Below are positions 13,897-22,196 of a DNA stretch of 25,610 nucleotides, piece after piece. Under the pieces are notes generated by a model that worked only from the letters and a program-made list of their open reading frames with translations, was not told the DNA's origin and did no database searches. This DNA is from Bacteroidota bacterium (lineage in GTDB: Bacteria; Bacteroidota; Bacteroidia; Chitinophagales; Chitinophagaceae), in the NCBI GenBank assembly GCA_023433755.1, contig JAEYUA010000245.1, positions 1 through 25,610 on the forward strand, read 5' to 3'. Both the position numbers and the translations under genes were made by a program. The stretch's first letter is position 1; each line of letters begins with the position of its first letter.

Positions 13897-14991
13897 TTAT
13901 TTTTCTTCAGTTATTTTTTCTTCAGACTGGGTGATACTAATTGGGATGGCAGTTTCTCCAATAAGCCCGATCTTGTTTGAATGAAGGATGGCATCTTCGC
14001 TGTGCTGAAAGAAACAACAGGGCACGCCCTGCGATTCGATCTTGGCAAGTACATCCGCAGCCTTATCCTTGTTTTTCGCATATACATCACGGATATACAC
14101 GGCGTGGATTCTTTTTTGGTAGTGCGAAACAATGGATTCATAAATGTATGGGTCCTGCTGCGAGCTGTCGCCCAGCAATACAAATCGCTGGTCCGGGTAT
14201 CTTTCAAGAATCCTTGCTATTCTTGTGAATTTAGTCATATGGTGGTTCTGCCCGGTTTTGAGCAACTGGCTGAAAATTTTCAATTGGTTCAAAAGGAAAA
14301 CACCCTCGGGTATATTGTTGACCCGTGTAAACTCAAGAATGTAATCGTATAAATTCCATTCACTGCTGGACACGTAAAAGAAGGGATTGGGTGAATCAGC
14401 GCTTGTGTTGCTGAGCGATAACAAACGGTAATGCCTTACCACTCCTTCAAAGGGCTGCCGGCTCCTTGCATTTTCAGTAAACAATACAAATAATCTTTTG
14501 CGCAGGTTGGATGAATGGGAAATAAGAAAAGTATCATCTATGTCGGAAATAAAACCATATTGTGTAGGATATGGTACATATACATGTCCTGTAGACCGTG
14601 CCATGATCTTTCCGTTGCTATAGGCCCTGGCTTCCACTTCATGCCATCCCTGTTGCAGCGGGGGTTCGTCCTCCCATTCAAATTTGAAAAATCCATTCTT
14701 ATCAGATTCCGTCCGGAAATTGCGATCCTCCCATTGCAGTTCAATTTGCACATTGGCAAAAGGCTTCACCATAAAAAGCCGCAGTAGTGCCAGTGTATTA
14801 TGAATGAAACTCTTCCGGTATTTTTTACGGGGAAGCGGGCTCAGTTTAAATACATGCCCGTTAATGGTCATTTTATCTGCGTGCCCATACCCGTGGTATA
14901 ATTTTATGGTAACCTCGTTGGTCAGACCCAGCCATTTCATGAACCTCCCTTTTAAACTTTTGGGAGGGATATGTTGATGGTCAGTTTGCAT
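13897..14991 (-). CDS. App1-like phosphatidate phosphatase (DUF2183, HAD-type)
   Basis: Predicted to dephosphorylate phosphatidate to diacylglycerol, as yeast App1 does. 364 residues from the ATG at 14991; the GTG at 15018 would add nine and overlap the divergent gene. The N-terminal half, about 27-140, looks beta-rich. The HAD-like domain has the DxDxT motif SDIDDTFLISH (Asp150, Asp152, Thr154), motif II YVSSSEWN, a lysine in HHMTKF (Lys254) and the acidic motif LLGDSSQQDPYIY (Asp275, Asp280), the App1 catalytic-domain order. There is no signal peptide or membrane segment. The hypothetical gene follows after 2 bp, and a lipid kinase gene starts about 21 bp away on the other strand. Family confident; substrate inferred. 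Confidence 0.85.
   Translation of the reverse strand: MQTDHQHIPPKSLKGRFMKWLGLTNEVTIKLYHGYGHADKMTINGHVFKLSPLPRKKYRKSFIHNTLALLRLFMVKPFANVQIELQWEDRNFRTESDKNGFFKFEWEDEPPLQQGWHEVEARAYSNGKIMARSTGHVYVPYPTQYGFISDIDDTFLISHSSNLRKRLFVLFTENARSRQPFEGVVRHYRLLSLSNTSADSPNPFFYVSSSEWNLYDYILEFTRVNNIPEGVFLLNQLKIFSQLLKTGQNHHMTKFTRIARILERYPDQRFVLLGDSSQQDPYIYESIVSHYQKRIHAVYIRDVYAKNKDKAADVLAKIESQGVPCCFFQHSEDAILHSNKIGLIGETAIPISITQSEEKITEEK
14959..14988 (+). promoter_or_regulatory. Possible promoter for the lipid kinase, inside the App1-like gene
   Basis: TTTG at 14959-14962, 18 bp, then TCAGTTTG at 14981-14988 (one mismatch to TAnnTTTG). A start near 14995 would leave under 20 nt before the kinase ATG. It overlaps the first codons of the opposite-strand App1-like gene. 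Confidence 0.35.
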
Positions 14992-15012
14992 AAAATGAAT
15001 AATACAATAAGC

Positions 15013-15912
15013 ATGCACAAGGAGCCTTCCCTCAAATTGTTATTCGTGATCAATCCTGTTTCCGGGGGAAAGGAAAAGCATGACTGGGAAGCAGCCATTC
15101 GTGATTATTTCAATGAGAGCCCCCACCAGGCTGAATTTTACCTGCTTACCGGGCAAAGCGACAAAATTTCCATCAAGGGCTATATCGAAACGCTTCAGCC
15201 AGACCGGGTGATTGCCGTGGGTGGCGATGGCACGGTGAAACTGCTGGCTGAAATGCTGAAAGAAACACCCATTCCGCTTGGCATATTGCCGGCAGGCTCT
15301 GCCAACGGTATGGCAAGGGAACTCGGCATTCCTCTTGACGCGGAAGAAGCGCTTGATGTGATTGTTCATGGCCAAATGAAAAAAATAGATCTTATCAGGA
15401 TCAACGAGGAAGAAATCTGCATACACCTGAGCGATGTGGGCATGAATGCCATGCTGGTGAAATATTTTGAAAAATCTGGCAGCCGCGGTTTGTCAGGATA
15501 TGGCAAGGTTACGTTCAGGATCTTATGGCAAAAAAGGAAAATGAGGGTAAATATCTGTACAGATGTTGAGGAAGTGAAACGCGAGGCCTATATGGTGGTA
15601 CTGGCCAATGCACGCAAATACGGAACAGGCGCCAATATCAATCCTGATGGAGATCTTTATGATGGGAAATTTGAAGTGGTTGTAGTAAGAAAGCTTAATC
15701 TCCTGGAAATTTTTAAGGCCCTGTTCACCGACCGTTCCTTTCACCCCCGCCGTATTGAAGTGTTTTCCACCACCACACTGGATATGAAGCTTCAGCGCAA
15801 ATCTTACTTCCAGGTGGATGGGGAATACAAGGGCAAAACCAGCAAGGTGCAGGCCCGCATACTTCCCGGTATTCTTAATATCATGATCCCGCAAGCTGAA
15901 CCGCGAAACTGA
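15013..15912 (+). CDS. Diacylglycerol kinase-like lipid kinase (YegS/DgkB family)
   Basis: Predicted to phosphorylate diacylglycerol or a related lipid with ATP. About 299 residues from the ATG at 15013; ATGs at 14995 and 14971 are in frame but precede the conserved first strand LKLLFVINPVSGG. The catalytic domain has NPVSGG (14-19), the nucleotide loop VGGDGTV (69-75) and LGILPAGSANGMARELGIP (89-107). The C-terminal beta sandwich includes NARKYGTGANINPDGDLYDG and QVDGEY. No signal peptide or membrane span, as usual for soluble members. It is head to head with a gene for the reverse reaction. CsbD follows 43 bp downstream. Confidence 0.88.
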   Translation: MHKEPSLKLLFVINPVSGGKEKHDWEAAIRDYFNESPHQAEFYLLTGQSDKISIKGYIETLQPDRVIAVGGDGTVKLLAEMLKETPIPLGILPAGSANGMARELGIPLDAEEALDVIVHGQMKKIDLIRINEEEICIHLSDVGMNAMLVKYFEKSGSRGLSGYGKVTFRILWQKRKMRVNICTDVEEVKREAYMVVLANARKYGTGANINPDGDLYDGKFEVVVVRKLNLLEIFKALFTDRSFHPRRIEVFSTTTLDMKLQRKSYFQVDGEYKGKTSKVQARILPGILNIMIPQAEPRN

Positions 15913-15955
15913 TCATTGGCATAGAATTTTAATGGATTCATACAAATCTATTATT

Positions 15956-16153
15956 ATGGACAGACTTGAATTGAAAGGTCGCTGGAATGAGCTGAAAGGC
16001 AAGGCTAAGCAGGCTCATGGTGATCTGACCGATGATGATCTCCGTTACGAAGATGGTAAGGAAGATGAATTTTACGGCCGTTTGCAGACCAGGCTTGGAA
16101 AAACACGTGAGCAGGTTATTGACTGGATCAAGGGTTTGGATAAGAAAGATTAA
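15956..16153 (+). CDS. CsbD family protein
   Basis: Small hydrophilic protein of 65 residues from the ATG at 15956. The ATG at 15932 would add eight residues that family members lack. The sequence MDRLELKGRWNELKGKAKQ, then YEDGKEDEFYGRLQTRLGKT, is the Bacteroidota form of the CsbD family, a general-stress protein in Bacillus with unknown biochemical function. It is predicted to be mostly helical and charged. It lies 43 bp downstream of the lipid kinase with no obvious promoter between, so it may be co-transcribed, and is followed by a hairpin terminator. Confidence 0.87.
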   Translation: MDRLELKGRWNELKGKAKQAHGDLTDDDLRYEDGKEDEFYGRLQTRLGKTREQVIDWIKGLDKKD

Positions 16154-16191
16154 TCCCGGTAGTTTACCGTGCTCAAAGATCATAATCATAG

Positions 16192-16215
16192 AAGACCGGC
16201 ATGCCGGTCTTTTTT
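16192..16215 (+). terminator. Intrinsic terminator after csbD
   Basis: Palindrome AAGACCGGC-AT-GCCGGTCTT followed by a T-run to 16215. The effective loop is likely four bases (GCAT) after opening the innermost pairs. It closes the lipid kinase-CsbD unit. Confidence 0.82.
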
Positions 16216-16253
16216 GTGTAAATAATAAAGCAAAACCTGGCCTGGATGTAATT

Positions 16254-16281
16254 GGCTAAAGGCCAATGGCTAACAGCTTAC
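16254..16281. repeat. Heptamer repeat, four units, overlapping an inverted repeat
   Basis: Four 7-bp units GGCTAAA, GGCCAAT, GGCTAAC, AGCTTAC run up to the ABC-F promoter and share its first bases. Within them lies the inverted repeat ATTGGC-TAAAG-GCCAAT (16251-16267). It could be another heptamer array or an operator; the sequence cannot tell which. Confidence 0.45.
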
Positions 16282-16286
16282 CTTTG
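16279..16286 (+). promoter_or_regulatory. -7 element implying a leaderless ABC-F mRNA
   Basis: TACCTTTG is an exact TAnnTTTG match ending four bases before the ATG at 16291. Transcription would begin at or next to the A of the start codon. The closest upstream TTG (16252-16254) has a 24-bp spacer, longer than the usual 19-21. Confidence 0.55.
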
Positions 16287-16290
16287 CACC

Positions 16291-18165
16291 ATGCATTATG
16301 TATCCGCTGAGAACCTGGGAAAATCCTATGGCATTAAGCCCCTTTTTTCAGGAATCAGTTTTCATATTTCGGAAGGCGATAAAATAGCACTGGTAGCGCG
16401 GAATGGTTCTGGTAAATCCACCTTGTTGAAACTTATTGCTGGAAAAGACCTGCCAGATGAAGGAAAAATATGGTTGAACAAAGATGTGGAGGTTGCATTC
16501 TTTGAACAGGAACCCCGGCTGGAGGAAGGCCGGACCGTACTGGATAATATTTTTCATACCGACCACCCCGTTATTCTTGCGATCAAGGCTTATGAGGCCG
16601 CAGTTGACAGCGGTAATGAAGTAGAGATTACCTCGCTTCTCTCAAAAATGGATGAACTCAATGCCTGGGATTTTGATTCCAAAGTGAAGCAGATCCTGGG
16701 TAAACTCAATATCCATCAGCTCCAGCAAAAAGTTTCCACACTCAGCGGGGGACAGAAAAAAAGAGTGGCATTAGCCCGGATCCTCATTGATATAGGTTTT
16801 GAACACAAGCATGTACTACTGATCATGGACGAGCCAACCAACCACCTGGACGTACAAATGGTGGAGTGGCTGGAGCATTACCTCAATAAAGAACATGTGA
16901 CCTTACTTCTGGTAACGCATGACCGTTATTTCCTGGATAATGTTTGCGAGGAAGTATGGGAACTGGAGAACAGCCAGCTTTATTTTCACAAAGGGGATTA
17001 TGAAAATTTTCTTGAGAAAAAAGCAGCAAGGGAAGAAAGTGAAGCGGCCAGTATTGACAAGGCCAGGAACCTGTATCGCAAAGAACTGGAATGGATGCGA
17101 AAGCAGCCTAAGGCCCGGACAACCAAATCCAAAAGCAGGATTAATAATTTTTATGAAGTAGAAAAAAAAGCGAAGCAACAGGTGCAGCAGCAGCAACTTG
17201 AATTGCAAAGCAAGATGAACCGCCTGGGTGGTAAAACCGTTGAACTTAAAAAGGTCTATAAAAAATTTGATGAAAAAATTATCCTGAAAGGGTTTGATTA
17301 CACTTTTAAAAAAGGAGAAAGAGTAGGGATCGTTGGAAAGAATGGAGCAGGTAAATCAACCTTCATCAATATTATCCAGGGACTGGAACCGGCCGACAGC
17401 GGCAAGGTGAACATCGGGGATACTGTTGTATTTGGTAATTACTCCCAACAGGGCCTTGAGATCAAGGAGGACCTGCGGGTTATCGAATACGTTAAAGGAA
17501 TTGCTGAGAATTTTCCGCTGGCAGGAGGTGGCACACTGAGTGCGGCCCAGTTTCTCAACCTTTTTCTCTTCCCACCCGAACAACAATACACTTATATCAG
17601 CAAATTAAGCGGTGGAGAAAAAAGAAGGCTGCACCTGCTCACCATTCTTTTCCGAAATCCGAATTTTCTGATACTGGATGAACCTACCAATGACCTGGAC
17701 CTGCCAACATTATCTGTACTGGAGAATTTTCTGACCGACTTTCCGGGTTGCCTGTTGATTGTGAGTCACGACCGGTATTTTATGGACAGGCTGGTTGATC
17801 ACCTCTTTGTATTTGAAGGAGAAGGCGAGATTCGTGATTTTCCGGGTAATTATTCACTGTTCAGGGAATGGCAGAAACAAAGGGAACAGGTGGAAGCAAC
17901 TGATAAAAAAATGGTTTCACCTCCGCCGGTTACAGAAACAGCAATCAAAAAAAAGCTGTCTTATAAGGAGCAAAGGGAATTCGATATGTTGGGTAAAGAA
18001 CTGGAAGAGCTTGAGAATGAGCGGGCAAGGATTACCGACCAGCTTTCCTCGCCTGACCTGCCCTTTGAAAAACTGCAGCAACTTACCAATAGGATTGGAG
18101 AAATAGCCTTGCTGATTGACGAAAAAGAAATGCGCTGGCTGGAATTGAGTGAGGCCGTCTCGTAG
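16291..18165 (+). CDS. uup: ABC-F ATPase, Uup-type
   Basis: Soluble twin-ATPase protein of 624 residues. ABC-F proteins act on ribosomes rather than as transporters. The first nucleotide-binding domain has the P-loop ARNGSGKST (36-44, with Ala in place of the usual first Gly), LSGGQ (151-155) and Walker B LLIMDEPTNHLD (176-187). The inter-domain linker, about 240-310, contains ELEWMRKQPKARTTKSKSRI, typical of the Uup/YfmR subgroup. The second domain has GKNGAGKST (349-357), LSGGE and LILDEPTNDLD. After about 555 a charged coiled-coil tail, SYKEQREFDMLGKELEELEN, matches the Uup C-terminal domain. There are no transmembrane spans. The ATG at 16291 is favoured over the TTG at 16252, which lies upstream of the promoter element. 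Antibiotic protection cannot be inferred. Confidence 0.9.
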   Translation: MHYVSAENLGKSYGIKPLFSGISFHISEGDKIALVARNGSGKSTLLKLIAGKDLPDEGKIWLNKDVEVAFFEQEPRLEEGRTVLDNIFHTDHPVILAIKAYEAAVDSGNEVEITSLLSKMDELNAWDFDSKVKQILGKLNIHQLQQKVSTLSGGQKKRVALARILIDIGFEHKHVLLIMDEPTNHLDVQMVEWLEHYLNKEHVTLLLVTHDRYFLDNVCEEVWELENSQLYFHKGDYENFLEKKAAREESEAASIDKARNLYRKELEWMRKQPKARTTKSKSRINNFYEVEKKAKQQVQQQQLELQSKMNRLGGKTVELKKVYKKFDEKIILKGFDYTFKKGERVGIVGKNGAGKSTFINIIQGLEPADSGKVNIGDTVVFGNYSQQGLEIKEDLRVIEYVKGIAENFPLAGGGTLSAAQFLNLFLFPPEQQYTYISKLSGGEKRRLHLLTILFRNPNFLILDEPTNDLDLPTLSVLENFLTDFPGCLLIVSHDRYFMDRLVDHLFVFEGEGEIRDFPGNYSLFREWQKQREQVEATDKKMVSPPPVTETAIKKKLSYKEQREFDMLGKELEELENERARITDQLSSPDLPFEKLQQLTNRIGEIALLIDEKEMRWLELSEAVS

Positions 18166-18174
18166 TTTTACTAA

Positions 18175-18205
18175 TTTGATAATCTGGATATTGTTTATAC
18201 TTTTA
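18175..18205 (+). promoter_or_regulatory. Bacteroidota-type promoter for a small membrane peptide gene
   Basis: TTTG at 18175-18178, exactly 19 bp, then TACTTTTA at 18198-18205 (one mismatch to TAnnTTTG). It begins 9 bp after the ABC-F stop and would give the small ORF at 18288 a leader of roughly 75 nt. Confidence 0.55.
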
Positions 18206-18287
18206 CAGCATAATCCCCTCCTTTAGAAAACACAGTGGTTTCTTATCCTTGAAAGCTTAATTCGTTAACTTTTAAATTACTGTGGTT

Positions 18288-18392
18288 ATGAAAAAAATCT
18301 CTTCCCTATTTCATGATGAAAAGATCCAGGACACTTTGCTCGTAACGATCATTTTAGCTGTGATCATTACTTTATCTGTAGTGTTTCTTTGA
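18288..18392 (+). CDS. Small single-pass membrane peptide (34 residues)
   Basis: This short ORF sits in the 351-bp space between the ABC-F and glutamine synthetase genes. ATG to TGA encodes 34 residues: a charged N-terminus (MKKISSLFHDEKIQDT) followed by an uninterrupted hydrophobic segment from about residue 17 to the end (LLVTIILAVIITLSVVFL). That is a tail-anchored or single-span membrane peptide. A promoter-like element lies 82 bp upstream, a weak hairpin (ATGCC-TTT-GGCAT, 18423-18435) downstream, and a strong terminator at 18472. I do not recognise it. It is too short for statistical proof, but composition, promoter and terminator together make it plausible. Confidence 0.55.
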   Translation: MKKISSLFHDEKIQDTLLVTIILAVIITLSVVFL

Positions 18393-18471
18393 TTTGTTTA
18401 CATCCTTGATTTTGAAAACTTGATGCCTTTGGCATTAAGCTGAATTTTTAGTTGTCTTTTCATAAAAAATT

Positions 18472-18502
18472 AAAACCTCCCGCTTAGCAGGAGGTTTTTT
18501 TT
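18472..18502. terminator. Bidirectional intrinsic terminator
   Basis: Stem AAAACCTCC/GGAGGTTTT, with inner GC-TTA-GC pairing, is followed by eight T. It serves the small ORF on the plus strand and the convergent glutamine synthetase gene, whose stop is 15 bp away. Confidence 0.85.
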
Positions 18503-18516
18503 ATGATGTTACCGGA

Positions 18517-20706
18517 TCAGCGTAGGAAAACAAGCTCACGGTATTTTGGCAGGTACCATTCACGGTCATCCACCAGTTGTTCAAGTTTGTCAACATGGTA
18601 TCTTACCTTATCGAAGTAAGCTTCTTTTACCTTGCTGCAATAAGCAATGGCTTTTTCCCTGGTATCTGATTCATTATTACAAACCTTTCTTGCTTCAATC
18701 ATTCCTTCTACCAGTTCACTCACCTGGTTGATATGTTCGGAAAGTTTAGAGATCACTGCTGTGCGTTGCTTGCAGGCACCTTCACCAAGACCGATCTCTT
18801 TCAGCCCTTTTACATTTTCAATCAGTTTATTCTGGTATTGAACAGCAGCCGGCAATACATGCGTGGTGGCCAGTTCAGCCATTAGCCTGCTTTCGATCTG
18901 CACTTTTTTTATGTATTTCTCCAGCTCAATTTCATGTCGGGCTTCCAGTTCAAGATGGTTATACACATTGTTATTCTCAAATAACTGCGCTGCTTTTTCA
19001 GTTACCATGGCATCCAGGGCCAGGGGTGTGGTTTTAACATTGGGAAGTCCGCGGCGCTCTGCTTCTTTTTCCCATTCATCACTATATCCATCTCCTTCAA
19101 AAAGGATCTTCTCACTGGAAACGATGTATTCACGGATCACATGAATGATAGCGATTTCTTTTTTCTCGCCTTTTTCAATCAATGCATCCACATCTTTTTT
19201 AAAATTCTTCAGTGTTTCAGCCATAATTGTATTGAGCACGGTCATGGCATTGGCACAGTTGGCCGAAGACCCTACGGCACGGAATTCAAATTTATTGCCT
19301 GTGAAAGCAAAAGGTGAAGTCCGGTTCCTGTCGGTATTGTCCATCAGCAATTCAGGGATGCTACGGTGAATATCGATCTTCAGCATGCTTTCATCCGTTT
19401 CATCCATATCATCAGTTACTCTTTTTTTGATATCCTCAAGTACCTTGGTGAGGTATTGGCCTATGAAAACTGATATGATGGCGGGTGGCGCTTCATTGGC
19501 ACCGAGGCGGAAATCATTGCTTGCGGAAGCAATGGAAGCTCTCAGCAAATCTGAATAATCATGTACCGCTTTAATGGAGTTTACAAAGAAAGCCAGGAAC
19601 ATCAGGTTGGTCTTTGGTGTTTTACCAGGCGTAAGAAGATTCACACCTGTATCCGTTGCCAGGCTCCAGTTATTGTGCTTGCCGCTTCCATTAATACCTG
19701 CAAAAGGTTTTTCATGGAGTAATACCCTCAATTTATGACGGGCAGCCACACGGTGCATCACATCCATCAATAAGGTGTTGTGGTCAACAGCGAGGTTGGC
19801 TTCTTCAAAAATGGGTGCACATTCAAATTGGGCGGGTGCCACTTCATTGTGACGGGTGCGCAGTGGAATGCCCAGGCGGTAGGACTCCGTTTCAAAATCA
19901 CGCATGAACGCATAAACCCTTTCCGGGATGGATCCAAAATAATGATCTTCCAGTTGCTGGCCTTTTGCAGGGCTGTGTCCAAACACAGTTCTTCCGCAGG
20001 CAACCAGGTCGGGGCGGGCATTGAACAGTCCTTCATCAATTACAAAATATTCCTGCTCCCACCCAAGGGTAGGTGTAACACGGGTTACATTGCGGTCGAA
20101 ATAATTACATACATCCACGGCAGCGTTATTCACAGCCTCCAGTGCCTTAAGCAGCGGGGCTTTGTAGTCAAGCGATTCGCCTGTATAGGAAACAAAGATG
20201 GTAGGAATACAAAGCGTCTTACCGATTCCGATATCCATGATAAAAGCTGGTGAAGAAGGGTCCCAGGCTGTATATCCTCTGGCTTCGAAAGTAGCGCGAA
20301 GACCGCCGCTGGGGAAAGAAGATGCATCCGGTTCCTGCTGGATGAGGGCATCACCTTCAAATTGCTCAATAGGAGTGCCATCACTTTTTAAAGTGAAAAA
20401 GGAATCATGTTTTTCAGCGGTGGTACCGGTCAGCGGCTGGAACCAGTGCGTAAAATGGGAAACCCCTTTTGATTCAGCCCAGGCCCTGATGCCATTGGCG
20501 ATCTGGTTGGCCATGGAGCGGTCAATTTTTTGCCCCGCTTTTACCGATGCCATCAGGCTTTTATATGCCTCATCGCTCAGGAACTGGCGGGCCACCTGGT
20601 AAGTAAAAACATTTTCAGCAAAAATGCCGGTGATCTTCGTTGAAGATTCATGCAATGTTTTTTCAGGGGTAAATAAATTGGAAAGCGCATTGAAACGGGG
20701 ATGCAT
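18517..20706 (-). CDS. glnN: Glutamine synthetase type III
   Basis: Makes glutamine from glutamate, ammonia and ATP, the main ammonium-assimilation step. At 729 residues it has the large type III size (GlnA type I is about 470). Catalytic-domain blocks are GWEQEYFVID (215-224), RHNEVAPAQFE (285-295), HEKPFAGINGSGKHNNWS (331-348) and EFRAVGSSANCANAMTVLN. The type III-specific C-terminal helical region follows. The start is the ATG at 20706 (MHPRFNALSN). The gene has 158 bp of AT-rich non-coding sequence upstream; a CTTTG-containing match to the -7 element lies about 20 bp before the ATG but its partner is unclear. No PII (glnB) or amtB gene is nearby in the window. Confidence 0.95.
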   Translation of the reverse strand: MHPRFNALSNLFTPEKTLHESSTKITGIFAENVFTYQVARQFLSDEAYKSLMASVKAGQKIDRSMANQIANGIRAWAESKGVSHFTHWFQPLTGTTAEKHDSFFTLKSDGTPIEQFEGDALIQQEPDASSFPSGGLRATFEARGYTAWDPSSPAFIMDIGIGKTLCIPTIFVSYTGESLDYKAPLLKALEAVNNAAVDVCNYFDRNVTRVTPTLGWEQEYFVIDEGLFNARPDLVACGRTVFGHSPAKGQQLEDHYFGSIPERVYAFMRDFETESYRLGIPLRTRHNEVAPAQFECAPIFEEANLAVDHNTLLMDVMHRVAARHKLRVLLHEKPFAGINGSGKHNNWSLATDTGVNLLTPGKTPKTNLMFLAFFVNSIKAVHDYSDLLRASIASASNDFRLGANEAPPAIISVFIGQYLTKVLEDIKKRVTDDMDETDESMLKIDIHRSIPELLMDNTDRNRTSPFAFTGNKFEFRAVGSSANCANAMTVLNTIMAETLKNFKKDVDALIEKGEKKEIAIIHVIREYIVSSEKILFEGDGYSDEWEKEAERRGLPNVKTTPLALDAMVTEKAAQLFENNNVYNHLELEARHEIELEKYIKKVQIESRLMAELATTHVLPAAVQYQNKLIENVKGLKEIGLGEGACKQRTAVISKLSEHINQVSELVEGMIEARKVCNNESDTREKAIAYCSKVKEAYFDKVRYHVDKLEQLVDDREWYLPKYRELVFLR

Positions 20707-20864
20707 ATGTATGATTTTGCAACAAAGAAATTAAATCAGGCGGGAAAAATCACAAAATTTCTTTCAACTGTGCAAAAAAACGGCAGGATTGTGAAAAATA
20801 AAATGATTTTTTGGAGCTGGTGATCAGCAAATCTTAAAATTTCAGCCCAAAAGTAATAATTAAA

Positions 20865-22133
20865 TTATTTTTTAATATTTGTAAAAACAAGCTTTTCGAT
20901 CCTGTTCCAGTCGGTATTGGCTACCATTGGGATCACAAGCAGGGGAAGTACTATACTCCGGTACCTTACTATGGCGCCAAGATTATTGACGGTATAACCG
21001 ATCATGAATAAGACCGCAAGGGAAAAAAATAAAAAGAAGAGGATCAGGGAGGAAGGTTTCAGGTTTTTAAGACGCCAGGCCAGGAATATTAGAACAAAGA
21101 GCAGGAGGATCATAATTTCCACCGATGCGGCCAGTGACAATAAATGTGTTACATCGGAAGGGTATGGCCTGATAATGCTTAGCCCGATAGCTTGCGGAGC
21201 GTTTTTCACGAAAGAGGCCAGCGTAGGCTCCAGCGGGTTCACTTCTACTGTTGATCCGCCTTCAAGTTTGAAAAACTCCTGTTGTTTGGTTACGGTTGCC
21301 TGTGGAAAATCAAGTCCGGGGCTCAGGTAACGGAGGCTAAAGAACAGCACCACGGAAACGACTCCTACCATTATAAAACTGTATACTGGCTTCATCTTCG
21401 TTTTGGCAGCAAGGATCCAGGCGATCAGAGGCGGTATCAAAGTTATCACCAGAAAATTCCTGAGGATCAGCACCAGCAGGAAACCGGCCAGGATCCAGAA
21501 TACCCTCTTCAGTGAAAACCTGCCATCTCTAAATCCAAAATAAAAATGATAAATCATGATGGCGATCCCCATAAAGATCAGTCCTTCTTTATGCAGGCCA
21601 CTGGTCCAGTAAAGAAATGAAGGCACAAAAAAGCAGGCGAGTAATACGGGTATATGCTGGCTGTAAACTTCCTTCATCACCCTGTAGATTGCAATAGGCC
21701 CTGCCAGGCTTATGAAAGAATAAAAAATCACATTTGTATAATATTGTCCGAAACTCAGCAGATTGAAAACCGCCATGATTTTGATCAGCAGGTTGGCCTT
21801 AACATCATTCCACCATGAATTTTTTGTAGCAAAAAAATGTTCATACCCGCCCGGGTAATCATTACGGAAAAGATTGGTGGCGAATTCAACAGGATCTTTT
21901 TTCAGAAGTGCATATTCCTGCAGGCTTTCCATATGGTAGGCCCAGGTGTCAATCATCTTGGCCATCTCGCCATAATAAACCCCCATCCACCCGTAAAAAA
22001 TACCGGCCATGACTTTTAGTAAAAAAAGGATCACCAGTTGCGAGTTGGAAAGTCCTGATGCCGTGAAGAATTTTACTTTGGTAACAAGCCAGGCGAATAA
22101 AACAAGGTAAGCGGCAAACAGCAGGTGCTCCAA
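20865..22133 (-). CDS. Polytopic membrane protein, Wzy/GT-C-like
   Basis: 422 residues with roughly ten to twelve hydrophobic segments, including 3-20, 31-54, 115-150, 160-176, 182-200, 211-242, 250-268 and several after 340. A large soluble loop lies at about 55-112 and another at about 270-335. The segment PSFLYWTSGLHKEGLIF (171-187) and the late GAIVRYRSIVLPLLVIP resemble motifs in polysaccharide polymerase and GT-C-like glycosyltransferase membrane proteins, but no other polysaccharide gene is present. I would not assign a substrate. The start is uncertain: there is no ATG before residue 42, so the TTG at 22133 is used, and the frame is open only to 22166. It is divergent from purL. Confidence 0.72.
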   Translation of the reverse strand: MEHLLFAAYLVLFAWLVTKVKFFTASGLSNSQLVILFLLKVMAGIFYGWMGVYYGEMAKMIDTWAYHMESLQEYALLKKDPVEFATNLFRNDYPGGYEHFFATKNSWWNDVKANLLIKIMAVFNLLSFGQYYTNVIFYSFISLAGPIAIYRVMKEVYSQHIPVLLACFFVPSFLYWTSGLHKEGLIFMGIAIMIYHFYFGFRDGRFSLKRVFWILAGFLLVLILRNFLVITLIPPLIAWILAAKTKMKPVYSFIMVGVVSVVLFFSLRYLSPGLDFPQATVTKQQEFFKLEGGSTVEVNPLEPTLASFVKNAPQAIGLSIIRPYPSDVTHLLSLAASVEIMILLLFVLIFLAWRLKNLKPSSLILFFLFFSLAVLFMIGYTVNNLGAIVRYRSIVLPLLVIPMVANTDWNRIEKLVFTNIKK

Positions 22134-22196
22134 GCAGTTGATTTTAATCGCACAAAATAGAAAATCTTATCCACACTGCTTCTCATAAAAAATCAT

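Noticed and set aside
16396..16422. Defective first P-loop in the ABC-F protein (Ala36 in ARNGSGKST)
   Set aside because: The GKST core, LSGGQ and DEPTNHLD are intact, and I recall ARNGSGKST in other Bacteroidota ABC-F proteins.
20865..22133. Polysaccharide biosynthesis cluster
   Set aside because: Only one Wzy/GT-C-like membrane protein is present; its neighbours are glnN and purL, with no glycosyltransferases or sugar-nucleotide genes.
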